64,000 bases of DNA, taken from the NCBI RefSeq assembly GCF_900109175.1, contig NZ_FNZE01000003.1, positions 26,300 to 90,299 on the forward strand. The letters are read 5' to 3'. The position numbers were made by a program, and so were the translations under genes. Position 1 is the stretch's first letter, and every line of letters begins with the position of its first letter. Origin of the DNA: Pseudomonas linyingensis (lineage in GTDB: Bacteria; Pseudomonadota; Gammaproteobacteria; Pseudomonadales; Pseudomonadaceae). Below, in pieces: positions 46,533-57,202 of the stretch. The notes below the pieces were generated by a model that was given only the letters and a program-made list of their open reading frames with translations, did not search any database and was not told the DNA's origin.

Positions 46533-48566
46533 TCAGGCCAGGTGCAGCACCTTGAGCAGGAAGGCATATTCCAGCGCCGCATCCTTGAGCGCCTGATAGC
46601 GCCCGCTCATGCCGCCGTGACCGGCGCCCAGCTCGGTCTTGAGCAGCAGCAGGTGATCGTCGGTCTTGCGCTCGCGCAGCTTGGCCACCCACTTGGCCGC
46701 TTCCCAGTACTGCACGCGGCTGTCGTTGTAGCCGGCCACCGCGAGGATGGCCGGGTAGGCCTGGGCGGCGACGTTCTCGTAGGGCGCATAGGCCTTGATC
46801 CGCTCGTACACTTCAGGCTCGTTCGGGTCGCCCCATTCGTCGTACTCGGTCACCGTCAGCGGCAGCTCGGGATTCTGCATGGTGTTGAGGATGTCGACGA
46901 AGGGCACCTCGGCGATCGCCGCGGCGAACAGTTCGGGGCGCTGGTTGAGCACCGCGCCGATCAGCAGGCCGCCGGCGCTGCCGCCGCTGATCGCCAGTTG
47001 CGCCGGCGTGGTGTAGCCGTCGGTGATCAGCTGTTCCGCGCAGGCGATGAAGTCGCCGAAGGTGTTCGGCTTGTGCTCCAGCTTGCCGGCCCGGTACCAG
47101 GCCTCGCCCAGCTCGCCGCCGCCGCGCACATGGGCGATGGCGAACAGGAAGCCGCGCTCCAGCAGGCTCAGGCGCGCGTGGGAGAACCACGGATCGAGGC
47201 TTTCGCCGTAGGCGCCGTAGCCGTACAGGTACAGCGGGGCGGGCTGGACGAAACTGTCGCGGCGACCGACCAGGCTGATCGGCACCTGGGTGCCATCCGC
47301 CGCGCTGGCCCACAGCCGGCGGCTCTCGTAGGCGTCGGCATCGAACGGGCCCTCCACCGGGGTCTGCTTGAGCACCGTCTGCGTGCCGCTGGCCAGCTCC
47401 AGCTGGCGGATCTGCGCCGGGCGGTTGAGCGCCTCGTAGCGCAGGCGGATCGCCGGGCTGTCGAACTCCAGGTCGTCGTAGACGTCGAGGCTGTAGGCGG
47501 CATCCGGCAGCTGCACGCGATAGGGCGCCGCGCCCTGGGGCAGCACCTCGATCACCGGCAGGCCGTTGTCGCGCAGCTCGAGGGTGATGGCGCCGCTGTT
47601 GAGGGTGACGCCCTCCAGCATCAGCTCGGCGCGGTGTGCCACCCGCTCCTGCCAGTGGCTGCGGGTCGGTGTGGACTCGTCGGCCTGGTAAAGGGCGAAG
47701 TTGATGCCGGCCTGGTTGCTGCGGATCAGCCAGCACCACTGGCCGTCGACCTGGCCGTGGTCGGGGTAGTACTCGTGGTCTTCCTCGCGCAGAGCTAGGC
47801 AGCGGAACTCGCCCTGCGGCTGCTCGGCGTCGAGCACCCAGGCTTCGCTGGTGGTCTTGCTGGCCAGCAGCAGGATCAGCTGACGCTCGGAGCTGGAGCG
47901 GTGGCAGCCCAGGAAGAAGCGGCCGTCCTGTTCCTCGAATACCAGTTCGGCATCCGCCTCGCCCAGGCGATGGCGATACAGCTTGTGCGGGCGATGGGTA
48001 TCGTCCAGCTCGCCGAAGAACAGCGTGCGGCTGTCGTTGGCCCAGGTCAGGCTGCCGTCGCAATCCGCGAAGGGCAGCGCGGTGACAGCGCCGCTGGCCA
48101 GCTCCTTGACGTACAGGGTGTAGATCTCGTCGCCTTCGCTATCCAGACTGTAGGCCAGGCGGCTGTGGTCGGGGCTGATGCTGAAGGCGCCGAGATCCAG
48201 GTAGCCATCGCCGGCCAGCACGTTGGGGTCGAGCAGCAGCTCCTCGCCGGCTGCGTCGATGTCCAGCGAGCCGTCGGCCGGACGCGGGCAGCGGTAATGG
48301 CGCGGGTACTCCTCGCCAGCCGTGGTGCGCTGGTAGTACAGCCATGGACCCCAGGGTGTCGGCAGCGACAGGTCGGTTTCGCGGATACGCGCGCGGATTT
48401 CCTCGAACAACTGCTCGCGCAGTTCACCCTGGTCGGCGAGCTGCTGTTCCAGCCAGGCATTCTCGGCCTGCAGGTATTCGAGGACCTCGGCGCTGTCGCG
48501 CTGCTCCAGCCAGGCATAGGGATCGGCGCCAGCCTGGCGGCGGGCAAGGGGCGGGGTGAGGGACAT
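46533..48566 (-). CDS. ptrB: Oligopeptidase B (S9A prolyl oligopeptidase family)
   Basis: A 677-residue cytoplasmic serine peptidase that cuts short peptides after arginine or lysine. An N-terminal seven-bladed propeller (to about residue 400) is followed by the catalytic domain, with YGYGAYGESLDPWFSHARLSLLERGF, the nucleophile in ISGGSAGGLLIGAV, aspartate in AGYNDSRVQYWEAAKW and histidine in GAGHGGMSGRY. Length and the RGGGELGEAWYRAGKLEHKPNTF region match oligopeptidase B rather than prolyl endopeptidase. It is divergent from the next gene. Confidence 0.94.
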   Translation of the reverse strand: MSLTPPLARRQAGADPYAWLEQRDSAEVLEYLQAENAWLEQQLADQGELREQLFEEIRARIRETDLSLPTPWGPWLYYQRTTAGEEYPRHYRCPRPADGSLDIDAAGEELLLDPNVLAGDGYLDLGAFSISPDHSRLAYSLDSEGDEIYTLYVKELASGAVTALPFADCDGSLTWANDSRTLFFGELDDTHRPHKLYRHRLGEADAELVFEEQDGRFFLGCHRSSSERQLILLLASKTTSEAWVLDAEQPQGEFRCLALREEDHEYYPDHGQVDGQWCWLIRSNQAGINFALYQADESTPTRSHWQERVAHRAELMLEGVTLNSGAITLELRDNGLPVIEVLPQGAAPYRVQLPDAAYSLDVYDDLEFDSPAIRLRYEALNRPAQIRQLELASGTQTVLKQTPVEGPFDADAYESRRLWASAADGTQVPISLVGRRDSFVQPAPLYLYGYGAYGESLDPWFSHARLSLLERGFLFAIAHVRGGGELGEAWYRAGKLEHKPNTFGDFIACAEQLITDGYTTPAQLAISGGSAGGLLIGAVLNQRPELFAAAIAEVPFVDILNTMQNPELPLTVTEYDEWGDPNEPEVYERIKAYAPYENVAAQAYPAILAVAGYNDSRVQYWEAAKWVAKLRERKTDDHLLLLKTELGAGHGGMSGRYQALKDAALEYAFLLKVLHLA

Positions 48567-48651
48567 CGACTGACTCCAGCCGCAGCTGACGCGCGGCTCC
48601 AGGGAAAAGCCGCTATCATAAGCGCCCTTATTCCGCTGCTGCCACGCACCG

Positions 48652-49080
48652 ATGACTGATCAAGATTATCTCCTCGCCTGGGCCATCTACGCCGTTGCTG
48701 CGCTGGGCTGCCTGCTGGTCGGCTTCCGCATCACCGGATGGATGTGGCGCGGCTTGCGCGAACCCTTGCGGGTGGTGATGGCCGTACTGCTGTTCACCCC
48801 GACCCTGGTCGATCCGGTGCGCGACCTGCATGCTCCGGCGGTCGCCATCACCGCGCTCGATCTGCTGTTCAAGGTCGGCAGCAATGTCTGGCGGGCGGTC
48901 ACCGATCTGGCCACCTTCGGCATGGCGGCTTTTGCCCTGTATTTCCTGTTCGTCGCCATCCGCTGGCCGCTGCAGCGGCGCAGCCGGGCACGTCGCGCGG
49001 CGGCCGAAGCCGTGCGCGAGCCGACCATGAGCGAGCTGCTCGAGCAACCTGCCGGCGGGCGCCGCGAACCGGGTCTGTAA
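48652..49080 (+). CDS. Conserved small membrane protein
   Basis: A 142-residue protein with three hydrophobic segments (residues about 8-28, 36-52 and 82-105) and a basic C-terminal tail (RRSRARRAAAEAVREPTMSELLEQ). I do not recognise a named domain. It lies between oligopeptidase B and the amidotransferase gene, a position also held by a hypothetical gene in P. aeruginosa. No function can be offered. Confidence 0.75.
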   Translation: MTDQDYLLAWAIYAVAALGCLLVGFRITGWMWRGLREPLRVVMAVLLFTPTLVDPVRDLHAPAVAITALDLLFKVGSNVWRAVTDLATFGMAAFALYFLFVAIRWPLQRRSRARRAAAEAVREPTMSELLEQPAGGRREPGL

Positions 49081-49131
49081 TTCTCCGTGGCCTGCGCCGA
49101 TGCGCAGGCGTGCGTCGCTAGGAGCTGCCGT

Positions 49132-49911
49132 ATGTGCGAACTGCTGGGCATGAGCGCCAACGTGCCGACCGATATCGTGTTCAGCTTCACCGGGCTGATG
49201 CAGCGCGGCGGACGCACTGGGCCGCACCGCGACGGCTGGGGCATCGGCTTCTACGAGGGGCGCGGGCTGCGCCTGTTCCAGGATCCGCAGGCGAGCAGCG
49301 AGTCGGAGGTGGCGCGGCTGGTGCAGCGCTATCCGATCAAGAGCGAGGTGGTGATCGGCCATATCCGCCAGGCCAACGTCGGCAAGGTCAGTCTGGCCAA
49401 CACCCATCCGTTCGTGCGCGAACTGTGGGGGCGCAACTGGTGTCTTGCCCACAATGGCCAGTTGCCGGGTTTCGTGGCCGTGCCCGGGTTCTACCGGCCG
49501 GTGGGCGATACCGACAGCGAGGCGTCCTTCTGCGACCTGCTCAACCGCGTGCGCCAGGCCTTCCCCGAGCCGGTGGAGGTCGAGCAATTGCTGCCGACGC
49601 TGGTGCAGGCCTGCAGCGACTATCGCCGCCTTGGTGTGTTCAATGTCCTGCTCAGCGATGGCGACTGGTTGTTCAGCTTCTGCTCGACCAGGCTGGCGCA
49701 CATCACCCGTCGCGCGCCCTTCGGTCCGGCCCAGCTCAAGGATGCCGATGTGGCCGTGGACTTCCACGCCGAAACCACGCCCAATGATGTGGTGACGGTG
49801 ATCGCCACCGACCCGCTGACCGCCAACGAGGCCTGGGCGCTGTATCAGCCCGGGCAGTGGGTGCTGTGGCGGCGTGGCGAGATGGTCGCCGAGGGGCAGG
49901 TCGAGGCCTGA
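49132..49911 (+). CDS. Class II glutamine amidotransferase (YafJ-like)
   Basis: A 259-residue protein with an N-terminal nucleophile cysteine directly after the initiator methionine (MCELLGMSANVPTDIVFSFTG). It also has RTGPHRDGWGIGFYEG, VVIGHIRQANVGKVSLANTHPF and NWCLAHNGQLPGF, the Ntn-type glutaminase active-site motifs. The synthase partner domain is missing, so the acceptor of the ammonia is unknown. AGGAG seven bases before the ATG at 49132 fixes the start and puts the cysteine at residue 2, as required. Confidence 0.92.
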   Translation: MCELLGMSANVPTDIVFSFTGLMQRGGRTGPHRDGWGIGFYEGRGLRLFQDPQASSESEVARLVQRYPIKSEVVIGHIRQANVGKVSLANTHPFVRELWGRNWCLAHNGQLPGFVAVPGFYRPVGDTDSEASFCDLLNRVRQAFPEPVEVEQLLPTLVQACSDYRRLGVFNVLLSDGDWLFSFCSTRLAHITRRAPFGPAQLKDADVAVDFHAETTPNDVVTVIATDPLTANEAWALYQPGQWVLWRRGEMVAEGQVEA

Positions 49912-49967
49912 CCGGCCGCTGTCGCGACAGGATGGCCGCGTCGATTCGGCAAACCGCAGGCATAAAA

Positions 49968-49996
49968 AAACCCGGCTCGAGAGCCGGGTTTTTTCT
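49968..49996. terminator. Bidirectional intrinsic terminator
   Basis: AAACCCGGCT (49968-49977), loop CGAG, AGCCGGGTTT (49982-49991), with T-runs on both sides (A-run before, TTTTCT after). It separates the convergent amidotransferase and cold-shock genes. Confidence 0.92.
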
Positions 49997-50016
49997 AACA
50001 GTCAGGTCAGCAGCGA

Positions 50017-50223
50017 TTAGCCGATGATCTGAATGTTGGAAGCTTGCTTGCCCTTCGGACCGGTGGTCACTTCGAAGGACACTTTCTGGTTTTCGGCCAG
50101 GGTCTTGAAGCCCTGAGCGCGAATTTCAGAGAAGTGGGCGAACAGGTCGTCACCACCGTCGTCCGGCTTGATGAAACCGAAGCCTTTGGTGTCGTTGAAC
50201 CACTTAACAGTGCCAGTTGCCAT
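50017..50223 (-). CDS. Cold-shock domain protein (CspA family)
   Basis: A 68-residue single cold-shock domain protein. RNP1 ([11 protein letters not shown]) and RNP2 (DLFAHFSEI) nucleic-acid-binding motifs are intact; the start [11 protein letters not shown] is standard. It acts as an RNA chaperone or transcription antiterminator. The leader before it is long (about 215 bases to aceK) and includes an inverted repeat, in line with post-transcriptional control, which is common in this family. Confidence 0.96.
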   Translation of the reverse strand: MATGTVKWFNDTKGFGFIKPDDGGDDLFAHFSEIRAQGFKTLAENQKVSFEVTTGPKGKQASNIQIIG

Positions 50224-50378
50224 TTCGTGTAATTCCTAGGTGTTGATTTGGAGCTGAACCGGAGTTCATGGGTGTGGAATCAAGATATCGAGAATGACGA
50301 ACTGACGTACTGAATCAGTGCGTTCACAGCTAACGTATTCCGCCTTGACCAACGCCTTCACTTTGCCCGTTCCGCTCC

Positions 50379-50406
50379 GGCATGGCAAACAATTTTTTGC
50401 CATGCC
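50379..50406. repeat. Perfect 11-base inverted repeat between aceK and the cold-shock gene
   Basis: GGCATGGCAAA (50379-50389), loop of six, TTTGCCATGCC (50396-50406). It lies 36 bases past the aceK stop and 156 bases before the cold-shock start on the minus strand. There is no T-run after the stem on the minus strand, so it is not a classic terminator of aceK. Confidence 0.6.
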
Positions 50407-50441
50407 GCGAAAAATCCCCTCAAGCCCAGACGGGGCGCGGC

Positions 50442-52172
50442 TCAGGGCTGGTTTTGCGGGCTGTCCGGGCGGCGATAGGGGAATACATCGATCACCTTGC
50501 CGGCGCGAATTGCCGCCTGCAGTCCCTGCCAGTAGGAAGCCTGATAGAGGTCGCCGTGCAACTCGGCGAACAGTCGACGCTGCGCCTTGTCGGCAAACAG
50601 GAAGGTGGGGAACTCCTCGGGAAACACGTCGTTGGGCGCCACCGAATACCAGGGTTCCAGCGACATCTCGTCTTCGGGATAACGCGGCGGCGGAATACGC
50701 CGGAAGTTCACTTCGGTCAGGTAGCTGATCTCGTCATAGTCGTAGAACACCACGCGACCGTGACGGGTGACGCCGAAGTTCTTCAGCAGCATGTCGCCGG
50801 GGAAGATGTTGGCGGCAGCCAGCTGCTTGATCGCCATGCCGTAGTCGTACAGCGCCTCGCGGGTCTGCGCCTCGCTGGCGGTTTCCAGGTACATGTTCAG
50901 CGGGATCATGCGCCGCTCGGTCCAGCAGTGGCGGATGCGCACCATGTCACCTTCCTCCACCACGGTGGAGGGGGCCACCTCCAGCAGTTCGGCCAGGCAT
51001 TCGGGGTCGAACTTGCTGCGCGGAAAGCGGAAGTCGGCGAACTCCTGGGTGTCGGCCATGCGCCCGACGCGGTCGACGCTCTTCACCAGACGGTAGCGGT
51101 CGATCACCGTGTTGCGGTCGACGGTCTTCGACGGCGAGAAGCGGTCCTTGATGATCTTGAACACGGTGTTGAAGCCGGGCAGGGTGAACACGGTCATCAC
51201 CATGCCGCGCACCCCGAGGGCCATGACGAAGCGGTCGTCGGTGCCGGCCAGGTGGTTGAGCAGGGCGCGGAAGAACTCCGACTTGCCGTGTTTGTAGAAG
51301 CCGATCGAGGTGTACAGCTCGGCGATGTGCTTGCCCGGCATGATGCGCCGCAGGAAGGCGACGAACTCGGCCGGAATCGCGATGTCGGCCATGAAGTACG
51401 AACGAGTGAAGGAGAAGATGATCGACACCTCCGCCTCGTCGGTGATGATGGTGTCGATCTGGATGCCCTTGCCCTCCACATTGATCAGCGGGATCACCAG
51501 TGGCCAGCGTTCGTCGCGGGTATGCAGGCGGCCGACCAGATAGGCGCCCTTGTTGCGATACAGGACCGGATTGACCAGTTCGAGGGTCAGTTGCGGGTCC
51601 TTGCACACCCAGTCGGGCAGGTTGTTGCGCAGCACCTGCTCGAGCTTGACGAGGTCGCGTTCGAGGTCGTCGTAGGCGACGTCGAAGGGGTAGTCGCGGA
51701 AGATCTGCTCCAGCGTGCCGCGCAGGTTGCCCTGCGGCGCGTAGCTGCGCACCTGTGGCAGCAGCGGCTGGGAGCGCAATGCCGGTCGCGTGGTGTGGAC
51801 GAACATGTTGCCGTCGTTGATGCAGTCGTGGCTGAGCAGGCTGCAGAAGATCGAGTTGTACCAGGTCTCGGCCAGCTCGTCGTCGAAGCGCGGGTCGATC
51901 AGGGTGATGTAGGCGCTCTTTATCAATGGCCAGTGCTGCACGTCGAGCAGCTGCCCGCCGGCAAAGCGTTGGCGCAGGCCCTCGACCACCTCGTTGACCT
52001 TGTCCTCGTAGAGATTGATCCGCTGTGCCGAGGCCTGCTGGGCCTCCTGCCACTGGGCCTGTTCGAAGCGCGCGCGGGCGCCGTCGGTGATGCGGCGGAA
52101 GCCATCACGGTAGTCGTCGAAGCCTTGCAGGATGCTCTGGGCGATTTCGGCGGCGGGCCAGTGCTGGGGCAT
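50442..52172 (-). CDS. aceK: Isocitrate dehydrogenase kinase/phosphatase
   Basis: A 576-residue bifunctional enzyme that phosphorylates and reactivates isocitrate dehydrogenase, switching carbon between the TCA cycle and glyoxylate bypass. Conserved regions: [44 protein letters not shown] with the lysine of the kinase site, [11 protein letters not shown] and [24 protein letters not shown] (catalytic and metal-binding acidic residues). Full length for the family. It stands alone here, not next to aceA or aceB. Confidence 0.96.
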   Translation of the reverse strand: MPQHWPAAEIAQSILQGFDDYRDGFRRITDGARARFEQAQWQEAQQASAQRINLYEDKVNEVVEGLRQRFAGGQLLDVQHWPLIKSAYITLIDPRFDDELAETWYNSIFCSLLSHDCINDGNMFVHTTRPALRSQPLLPQVRSYAPQGNLRGTLEQIFRDYPFDVAYDDLERDLVKLEQVLRNNLPDWVCKDPQLTLELVNPVLYRNKGAYLVGRLHTRDERWPLVIPLINVEGKGIQIDTIITDEAEVSIIFSFTRSYFMADIAIPAEFVAFLRRIMPGKHIAELYTSIGFYKHGKSEFFRALLNHLAGTDDRFVMALGVRGMVMTVFTLPGFNTVFKIIKDRFSPSKTVDRNTVIDRYRLVKSVDRVGRMADTQEFADFRFPRSKFDPECLAELLEVAPSTVVEEGDMVRIRHCWTERRMIPLNMYLETASEAQTREALYDYGMAIKQLAAANIFPGDMLLKNFGVTRHGRVVFYDYDEISYLTEVNFRRIPPPRYPEDEMSLEPWYSVAPNDVFPEEFPTFLFADKAQRRLFAELHGDLYQASYWQGLQAAIRAGKVIDVFPYRRPDSPQNQP

Positions 52173-52299
52173 GGCGGAGTCTCTCGGCGGACGGTCAGAT
52201 CTGCGAGCTTAGCCAGAGGCCGGGGGGAGGAACAGCCTGCAATGGTACTGCTCGGCAGGCAAAACGTCGGAAGGCCGGGCGCGGTTGTCGAGCGGACTA

Positions 52300-52321
52300 G
52301 CTGCCGGTGTTGGCCGGCAGC
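52300..52321 (-). terminator. Hairpin downstream of cysK
   Basis: GCTGCCGG (52300-52307), loop TGTTGG, CCGGCAGC (52314-52321). It lies 13 bases after the cysK stop on the minus strand. No clear T-run follows, so termination efficiency is doubtful. Confidence 0.45.
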
Positions 52322-52333
52322 TATTCGGAGGGG

Positions 52334-53308
<975 letters not shown>

Positions 53309-53503
53309 GGTCGGGCTTTCTCCTCCGATGAAAAGCGAAACCGCATCAGCCTATGCCGTCGGCGCGGGAGCGTCCAGCGCCCGCAGGGGTGCGCGTGTGC
53401 ACCATCGGTGGGCAATGGCGTTCCCAGCCCGCTTGCCCGCGCGCTATAGTCGGAAATTCGCCGCCGGCACGGCCGGCCACGCATTGCACGAGGATGACTC
53501 CCG

Positions 53504-54349
53504 ATGAAGTTCGAAGGCACCGCCTCCTACGTCGCCACCGACGACCTCAAGCTGGCGGTCAACGCCGCCATCACCCTGCAGCGCCCGCTGCTGGTCAAGG
53601 GCGAGCCGGGCACCGGCAAGACCCTGCTCGCCGAGCAGCTGGCCGAGGCGCTGGGTACCCGGCTGATCACCTGGCACATCAAGTCGACCACCAAGGCTCA
53701 CCAAGGCCTCTACGAGTACGACGCGGTGAGCCGCCTGCGCGATTCCCAGCTGGGCGTCGACAAGGTCCACGACGTGCGCAACTACATCCGCAAGGGCAAG
53801 CTGTGGGAGGCCTTCGAGAGCGGCGAGCGGGTGGTGCTGCTGATCGACGAGATCGACAAGGCCGACATCGAGTTCCCCAACGACCTGCTGCAGGAACTCG
53901 ACCGCATGGAGTTCTTCGTCTACGAGACCGGCGAGACCATCAAGGCGGCGCAGCGGCCGATCATCCTGATCACCTCCAACAACGAGAAGGAGCTGCCGGA
54001 TGCCTTCCTGCGCCGCTGCTTCTTCCACTACATCGCCTTCCCCGACCGCGCCACTCTGCAGCGGATCGTCGACGTGCACTTCCCCAGCATTCGCCAGGAA
54101 CTGGTGCAGGAGGCGCTGGAGATCTTCTTCGACATCCGCAAGGTGCCGGGGCTGAAGAAGAAGCCGTCCACCTCCGAGCTGGTCGACTGGCTCAAGCTGC
54201 TGATGGCCGACCAGATCGGCGAGGCGCTGCTGCGCGAGCGCGATCCGACCAAGGCCATCCCGCCGCTGGCCGGTGCGCTGGTGAAGAACGAGCAGGACGT
54301 GCAGCTGCTCGAGCGACTGGCGTTCATGAGCCGGCGCGCCGGGCGCTGA
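53504..54349 (+). CDS. MoxR-family AAA+ ATPase
   Basis: A 281-residue AAA+ protein of the MoxR group. Walker A GEPGTGKTLLAEQLAEAL (about residues 31-48), Walker B VVLLIDEIDKADIEFPNDLLQEL, sensor 1 in ILITSNNEKELPDAFLRRCFFHYI with the arginine fingers. MoxR ATPases act as chaperones that load metals or mature enzyme complexes, usually with a VWA-domain partner such as the next gene, 10 bases downstream. The client here is unknown. Confidence 0.92.
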   Translation: MKFEGTASYVATDDLKLAVNAAITLQRPLLVKGEPGTGKTLLAEQLAEALGTRLITWHIKSTTKAHQGLYEYDAVSRLRDSQLGVDKVHDVRNYIRKGKLWEAFESGERVVLLIDEIDKADIEFPNDLLQELDRMEFFVYETGETIKAAQRPIILITSNNEKELPDAFLRRCFFHYIAFPDRATLQRIVDVHFPSIRQELVQEALEIFFDIRKVPGLKKKPSTSELVDWLKLLMADQIGEALLRERDPTKAIPPLAGALVKNEQDVQLLERLAFMSRRAGR

Positions 54350-54359
54350 GGGCACCTTC

Positions 54360-55541
54360 ATGCTGCTCAACCTGTTCAACGAACTGCGCGCGGCCAGGGT
54401 GCCGGTGTCGCTGCGCGAGTTGCTCGACCTGCTCGAGGCGCTCGAGCGTCAGGTGGTGTTCGCCGACATGGACGCCTTCTATTATCTGGCGCGCACGGTG
54501 CTGGTGAAGGACGAGCGGCATTTCGACAAGTTCGACCGCGCCTTCGCCAGCTACTTCAACGGCCTGCAGAGTCTCGATGCGGCGCTCGAGGCGCTGATCC
54601 CCGAGGACTGGCTGCGCAAGGAGTTCGAGCGCTTTCTCAGTGAGGAGGACAAGGCCCAGCTCAAGAGTCTCGGCGGCCTGGACCAACTGCTCGAAGCGTT
54701 CAAGCAGCGCCTGGCCGAGCAGAAGGAGCGCCATGCCGGCGGCAACAAGTGGATCGGTACCGGCGGCACCAGCCCGTTCGGCTCCGGCGGCTATCATCCC
54801 GAGGGCATTCGCGTCGGCGATGCCGGACAGCGCCAGGGCCGGGCGGCCAAGGTCTGGGAGCAGCGCGAGTACCGCAATCTCGACGACCAGATGGAGCTGG
54901 GCTCGCGCAACATCCAGTTGGCCCTGCGCCGGCTGCGCAAGTTCGCCCGCGAAGGGGCGACCGAGGAGTTCGATCTCGACGGCACCATCGAGCACACCGC
55001 GCGCGATGCCGGCCTGCTCAACATCCGCATGCGCCCCGAGCGGCGCAACGCCGTGAAGCTCCTGCTGCTGTTCGACATCGGCGGTTCGATGGATAGCCAC
55101 GTCAAGGTCTGCGAGGAGCTGTTCTCCGCCTGCCGCACCGAGTTCAAGCACCTTGAGTACTTCTACTTCCATAACTTCATCTACGAGGGCGTGTGGAAGG
55201 ACAACCAGCGGCGCATGAGCGAGCGCCTCTCCACCGTCGACCTGCTGCACAAGTACGGTCCGGACTACAAGGTGGTGTTCGTCGGCGACGCCTCGATGGG
55301 GCCCTACGAGATCACCCATGCCGGCGGCAGCGTCGAGCACTGGAACGAGGAGCCGGGTTATGTCTGGATGCAGCGCTTCATGGCGACCTACAAGAAGCTC
55401 ATCTGGATCAACCCCTATCCGCAGGACGTGTGGAAATACACCACTTCCACCAATCTGGTGCGCGAGTTGGTGCACGAGCGGATGTATCCGCTGACGCCGG
55501 CGGGTCTGGAGGAGGGCATGCGCTTTCTCGCCGCCAATTGA
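54360..55541 (+). CDS. VWA-domain protein (CoxE-like), partner of MoxR
   Basis: A 393-residue protein. The N-terminal helical region (RAARVPVSLRELLDLLEALERQVVFADMDAFYYLARTVLVKDERHFDKFDRAF) is typical of CoxE-like partners of MoxR. The von Willebrand A-type domain is about residues 230-390. Its metal-ion motif reads DIGGSM (aspartate 239) instead of the usual DxSxS, so one serine ligand is replaced by glycine. It is coupled to the MoxR gene. Likely role: adaptor that brings the AAA+ chaperone to its client. Confidence 0.88.
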   Translation: MLLNLFNELRAARVPVSLRELLDLLEALERQVVFADMDAFYYLARTVLVKDERHFDKFDRAFASYFNGLQSLDAALEALIPEDWLRKEFERFLSEEDKAQLKSLGGLDQLLEAFKQRLAEQKERHAGGNKWIGTGGTSPFGSGGYHPEGIRVGDAGQRQGRAAKVWEQREYRNLDDQMELGSRNIQLALRRLRKFAREGATEEFDLDGTIEHTARDAGLLNIRMRPERRNAVKLLLLFDIGGSMDSHVKVCEELFSACRTEFKHLEYFYFHNFIYEGVWKDNQRRMSERLSTVDLLHKYGPDYKVVFVGDASMGPYEITHAGGSVEHWNEEPGYVWMQRFMATYKKLIWINPYPQDVWKYTTSTNLVRELVHERMYPLTPAGLEEGMRFLAAN

Positions 55542-55619
55542 AGTCTTTCGTGGCCGGCAGCGGCTGGATCGGGCCCGCAGCGAGTCGCTGCGGGCTGTTG
55601 CATTTTTTGGGAGAGGAAA

Positions 55620-56561
55620 ATGACGGATACGCGACAGGGCGTGGACGGCTTTGCCGTCCAGCTGATGGTGGTGCTGTGCGTCATCTGGGGCCTGCAGCAG
55701 GTGGTGATCAAGCTGGCCGCGCCGGACATGGCGCCGATGCTGCAGATCGGCCTGCGCTCGATGGTGGCCGCCGTGCTGGTGGTGGTGTTCATGCTCTGGC
55801 AGCGCCAGCCGCTGGCCCTGGGCGACGGCACGCTGCGCCCGGGGCTGCTGGCCGGACTGCTGTTCGCCCTGGAGTTCCTGTTCGTCGCCGAGGGGCTGCG
55901 CTACACCAGTGCCGCGCACGTGGTGGTACTGCTGTATACCGCGCCGATCTTCGCCGCCCTCGGCCTGCACCTGCTGCTGCCCAGCGAGCGCCTGCGCCGC
56001 CTGCAGTGGCTGGGCATCGGCCTGGCCTTCGGCGGCATCGTGATCGCCTTCGGTGCCGGCGCGCTGCAGCAGCGCATCTCCAGCGAGGTGCTGCTCGGCG
56101 ACGCCCTGGCCCTGCTGGCCGGACTGTTCTGGGGCATGACCACGGTTGCCGTGCGCTGCAGCTCTTTGTCCCGGGCAGCGCCGGCCAAGACTCTGCTCTA
56201 CCAGCTGCTCTGTGCCTGTCTGCTGGTGCCGCTGGCCTGGTTGGGCGGCCAGGTGGAGACGGTGCGTCTGACTCCGGTAGTGTGGGGCAGCCTGCTGTAC
56301 CAGAGCGTGTTGGTGTCCTTCGTCGCCTTCCTCACCTGGTTCTGGCTGCTGCGCCGCTACCTGGCCTCGCGCTTGGGGGTGTTTTCCTTCATGACCCCGC
56401 TGTTCGGCGTGGTATTCGGTGTCTGGCTGCTCGACGAGCGTATCGACGTCTTCTTCGTGGTCGGCGGGGTGCTGGTGCTGCTGGGGATCACCATGGTCAG
56501 CGCCGACGGCTGGTGGCGCCGCGTGCTGCGCCGGGAGCCGTCCCGCCAGTCGCTGGGCTGA
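55620..56561 (+). CDS. EamA/DMT-family transporter
   Basis: A 313-residue membrane protein with ten hydrophobic helices in two EamA repeats (helices 1-5 and 6-10). It opens VVLCVIWGLQQVVIKLAAPDMAPMLQIGLRSMVAAVLVVVFM, typical of the drug/metabolite transporter superfamily, and the second repeat begins ALALLAGLFWGMTTVAVR. Substrate and direction cannot be read; efflux of amino acids or metabolites is common. GAGAGGAAA precedes the start. Confidence 0.9.
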   Translation: MTDTRQGVDGFAVQLMVVLCVIWGLQQVVIKLAAPDMAPMLQIGLRSMVAAVLVVVFMLWQRQPLALGDGTLRPGLLAGLLFALEFLFVAEGLRYTSAAHVVVLLYTAPIFAALGLHLLLPSERLRRLQWLGIGLAFGGIVIAFGAGALQQRISSEVLLGDALALLAGLFWGMTTVAVRCSSLSRAAPAKTLLYQLLCACLLVPLAWLGGQVETVRLTPVVWGSLLYQSVLVSFVAFLTWFWLLRRYLASRLGVFSFMTPLFGVVFGVWLLDERIDVFFVVGGVLVLLGITMVSADGWWRRVLRREPSRQSLG

Positions 56562-56581
56562 GGCAAGCGGGGCGTGCGACA

Positions 56582-57199
56582 ATGCGCGCCATGTCCCGAG
56601 CCCAATGCCCCCGCTGCATGCGGCCACAGAGCCACTGCCTGTGCCCGCTGATTCCCGATCTGGAAAACCACACCCGGGTGCTGATCCTGCAGCACCCGGA
56701 CGAGGTGCGCCATGCGCTGAATACGGCGCGACTGGCTGCCCTCGGCCTGGCCAATGTCGAACTGCGCGTCGGCGAACATTTCCCCGAGCTGGAGGCCGAG
56801 CTGGCCGGTCGCGAGGCCTGGCTGCTGTTTCCCGGCGAGCAGGCGCTGTGCGTTGGCGAACTGGTCGCCACGGCAACCCCGGCCGAGCGGCTGCTGATCG
56901 TGCCGGACGGCACCTGGCGCAAGGCGCGGCGCATCCTCCACTGCAATCCGTGGCTGGCCCAGTTGCCGCGCCTGAGTCTGGGCGAGGGGCTGGTCAGCCG
57001 TTATCGGCTGCGCAAGGCGCCGGGGCCGGGTGCGCTGTCGACTCTCGAGGCCATCGTGCATTGCTTGAATACGCTGGAGGGGGCCGGGCGTTTCGATGCG
57101 CTGCTGCGCCCGTTCGAGGCGCTGATCGACGCGCAGATCGCCGCGATGGGTGAGGAAACCTACCGACGCAACCATCTGGGCGAGACTCCGGCGGACTGA
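56582..57199 (+). CDS. tapT: DTW-domain tRNA-uridine aminocarboxypropyltransferase
   Basis: A 205-residue DTW-family enzyme. Four N-terminal cysteines (CPRCMRPQSHCLCPLIPD) suggest a zinc site. LQHPDEVRHALNTARLA and the DTW-type motif in VPDGTWRKARRILHCNPWL are diagnostic. E. coli TapT makes acp3U at position 47 of some tRNAs. The ATG at 56582 has GGGG eight bases upstream; the ATG at 56591 is the alternative. It ends three bases before the convergent type I secretion gene. The symbol is by family similarity. Confidence 0.82.
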   Translation: MRAMSRAQCPRCMRPQSHCLCPLIPDLENHTRVLILQHPDEVRHALNTARLAALGLANVELRVGEHFPELEAELAGREAWLLFPGEQALCVGELVATATPAERLLIVPDGTWRKARRILHCNPWLAQLPRLSLGEGLVSRYRLRKAPGPGALSTLEAIVHCLNTLEGAGRFDALLRPFEALIDAQIAAMGEETYRRNHLGETPAD

Positions 57200-57202
57200 G
57201 CT

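Noticed and set aside
50303..50313. TGACGTACTGA, similar to the cold box of cold-shock leaders
   Set aside because: It is on the plus strand while the cold-shock gene reads on the minus strand, so it cannot be that mRNA element in the right sense.
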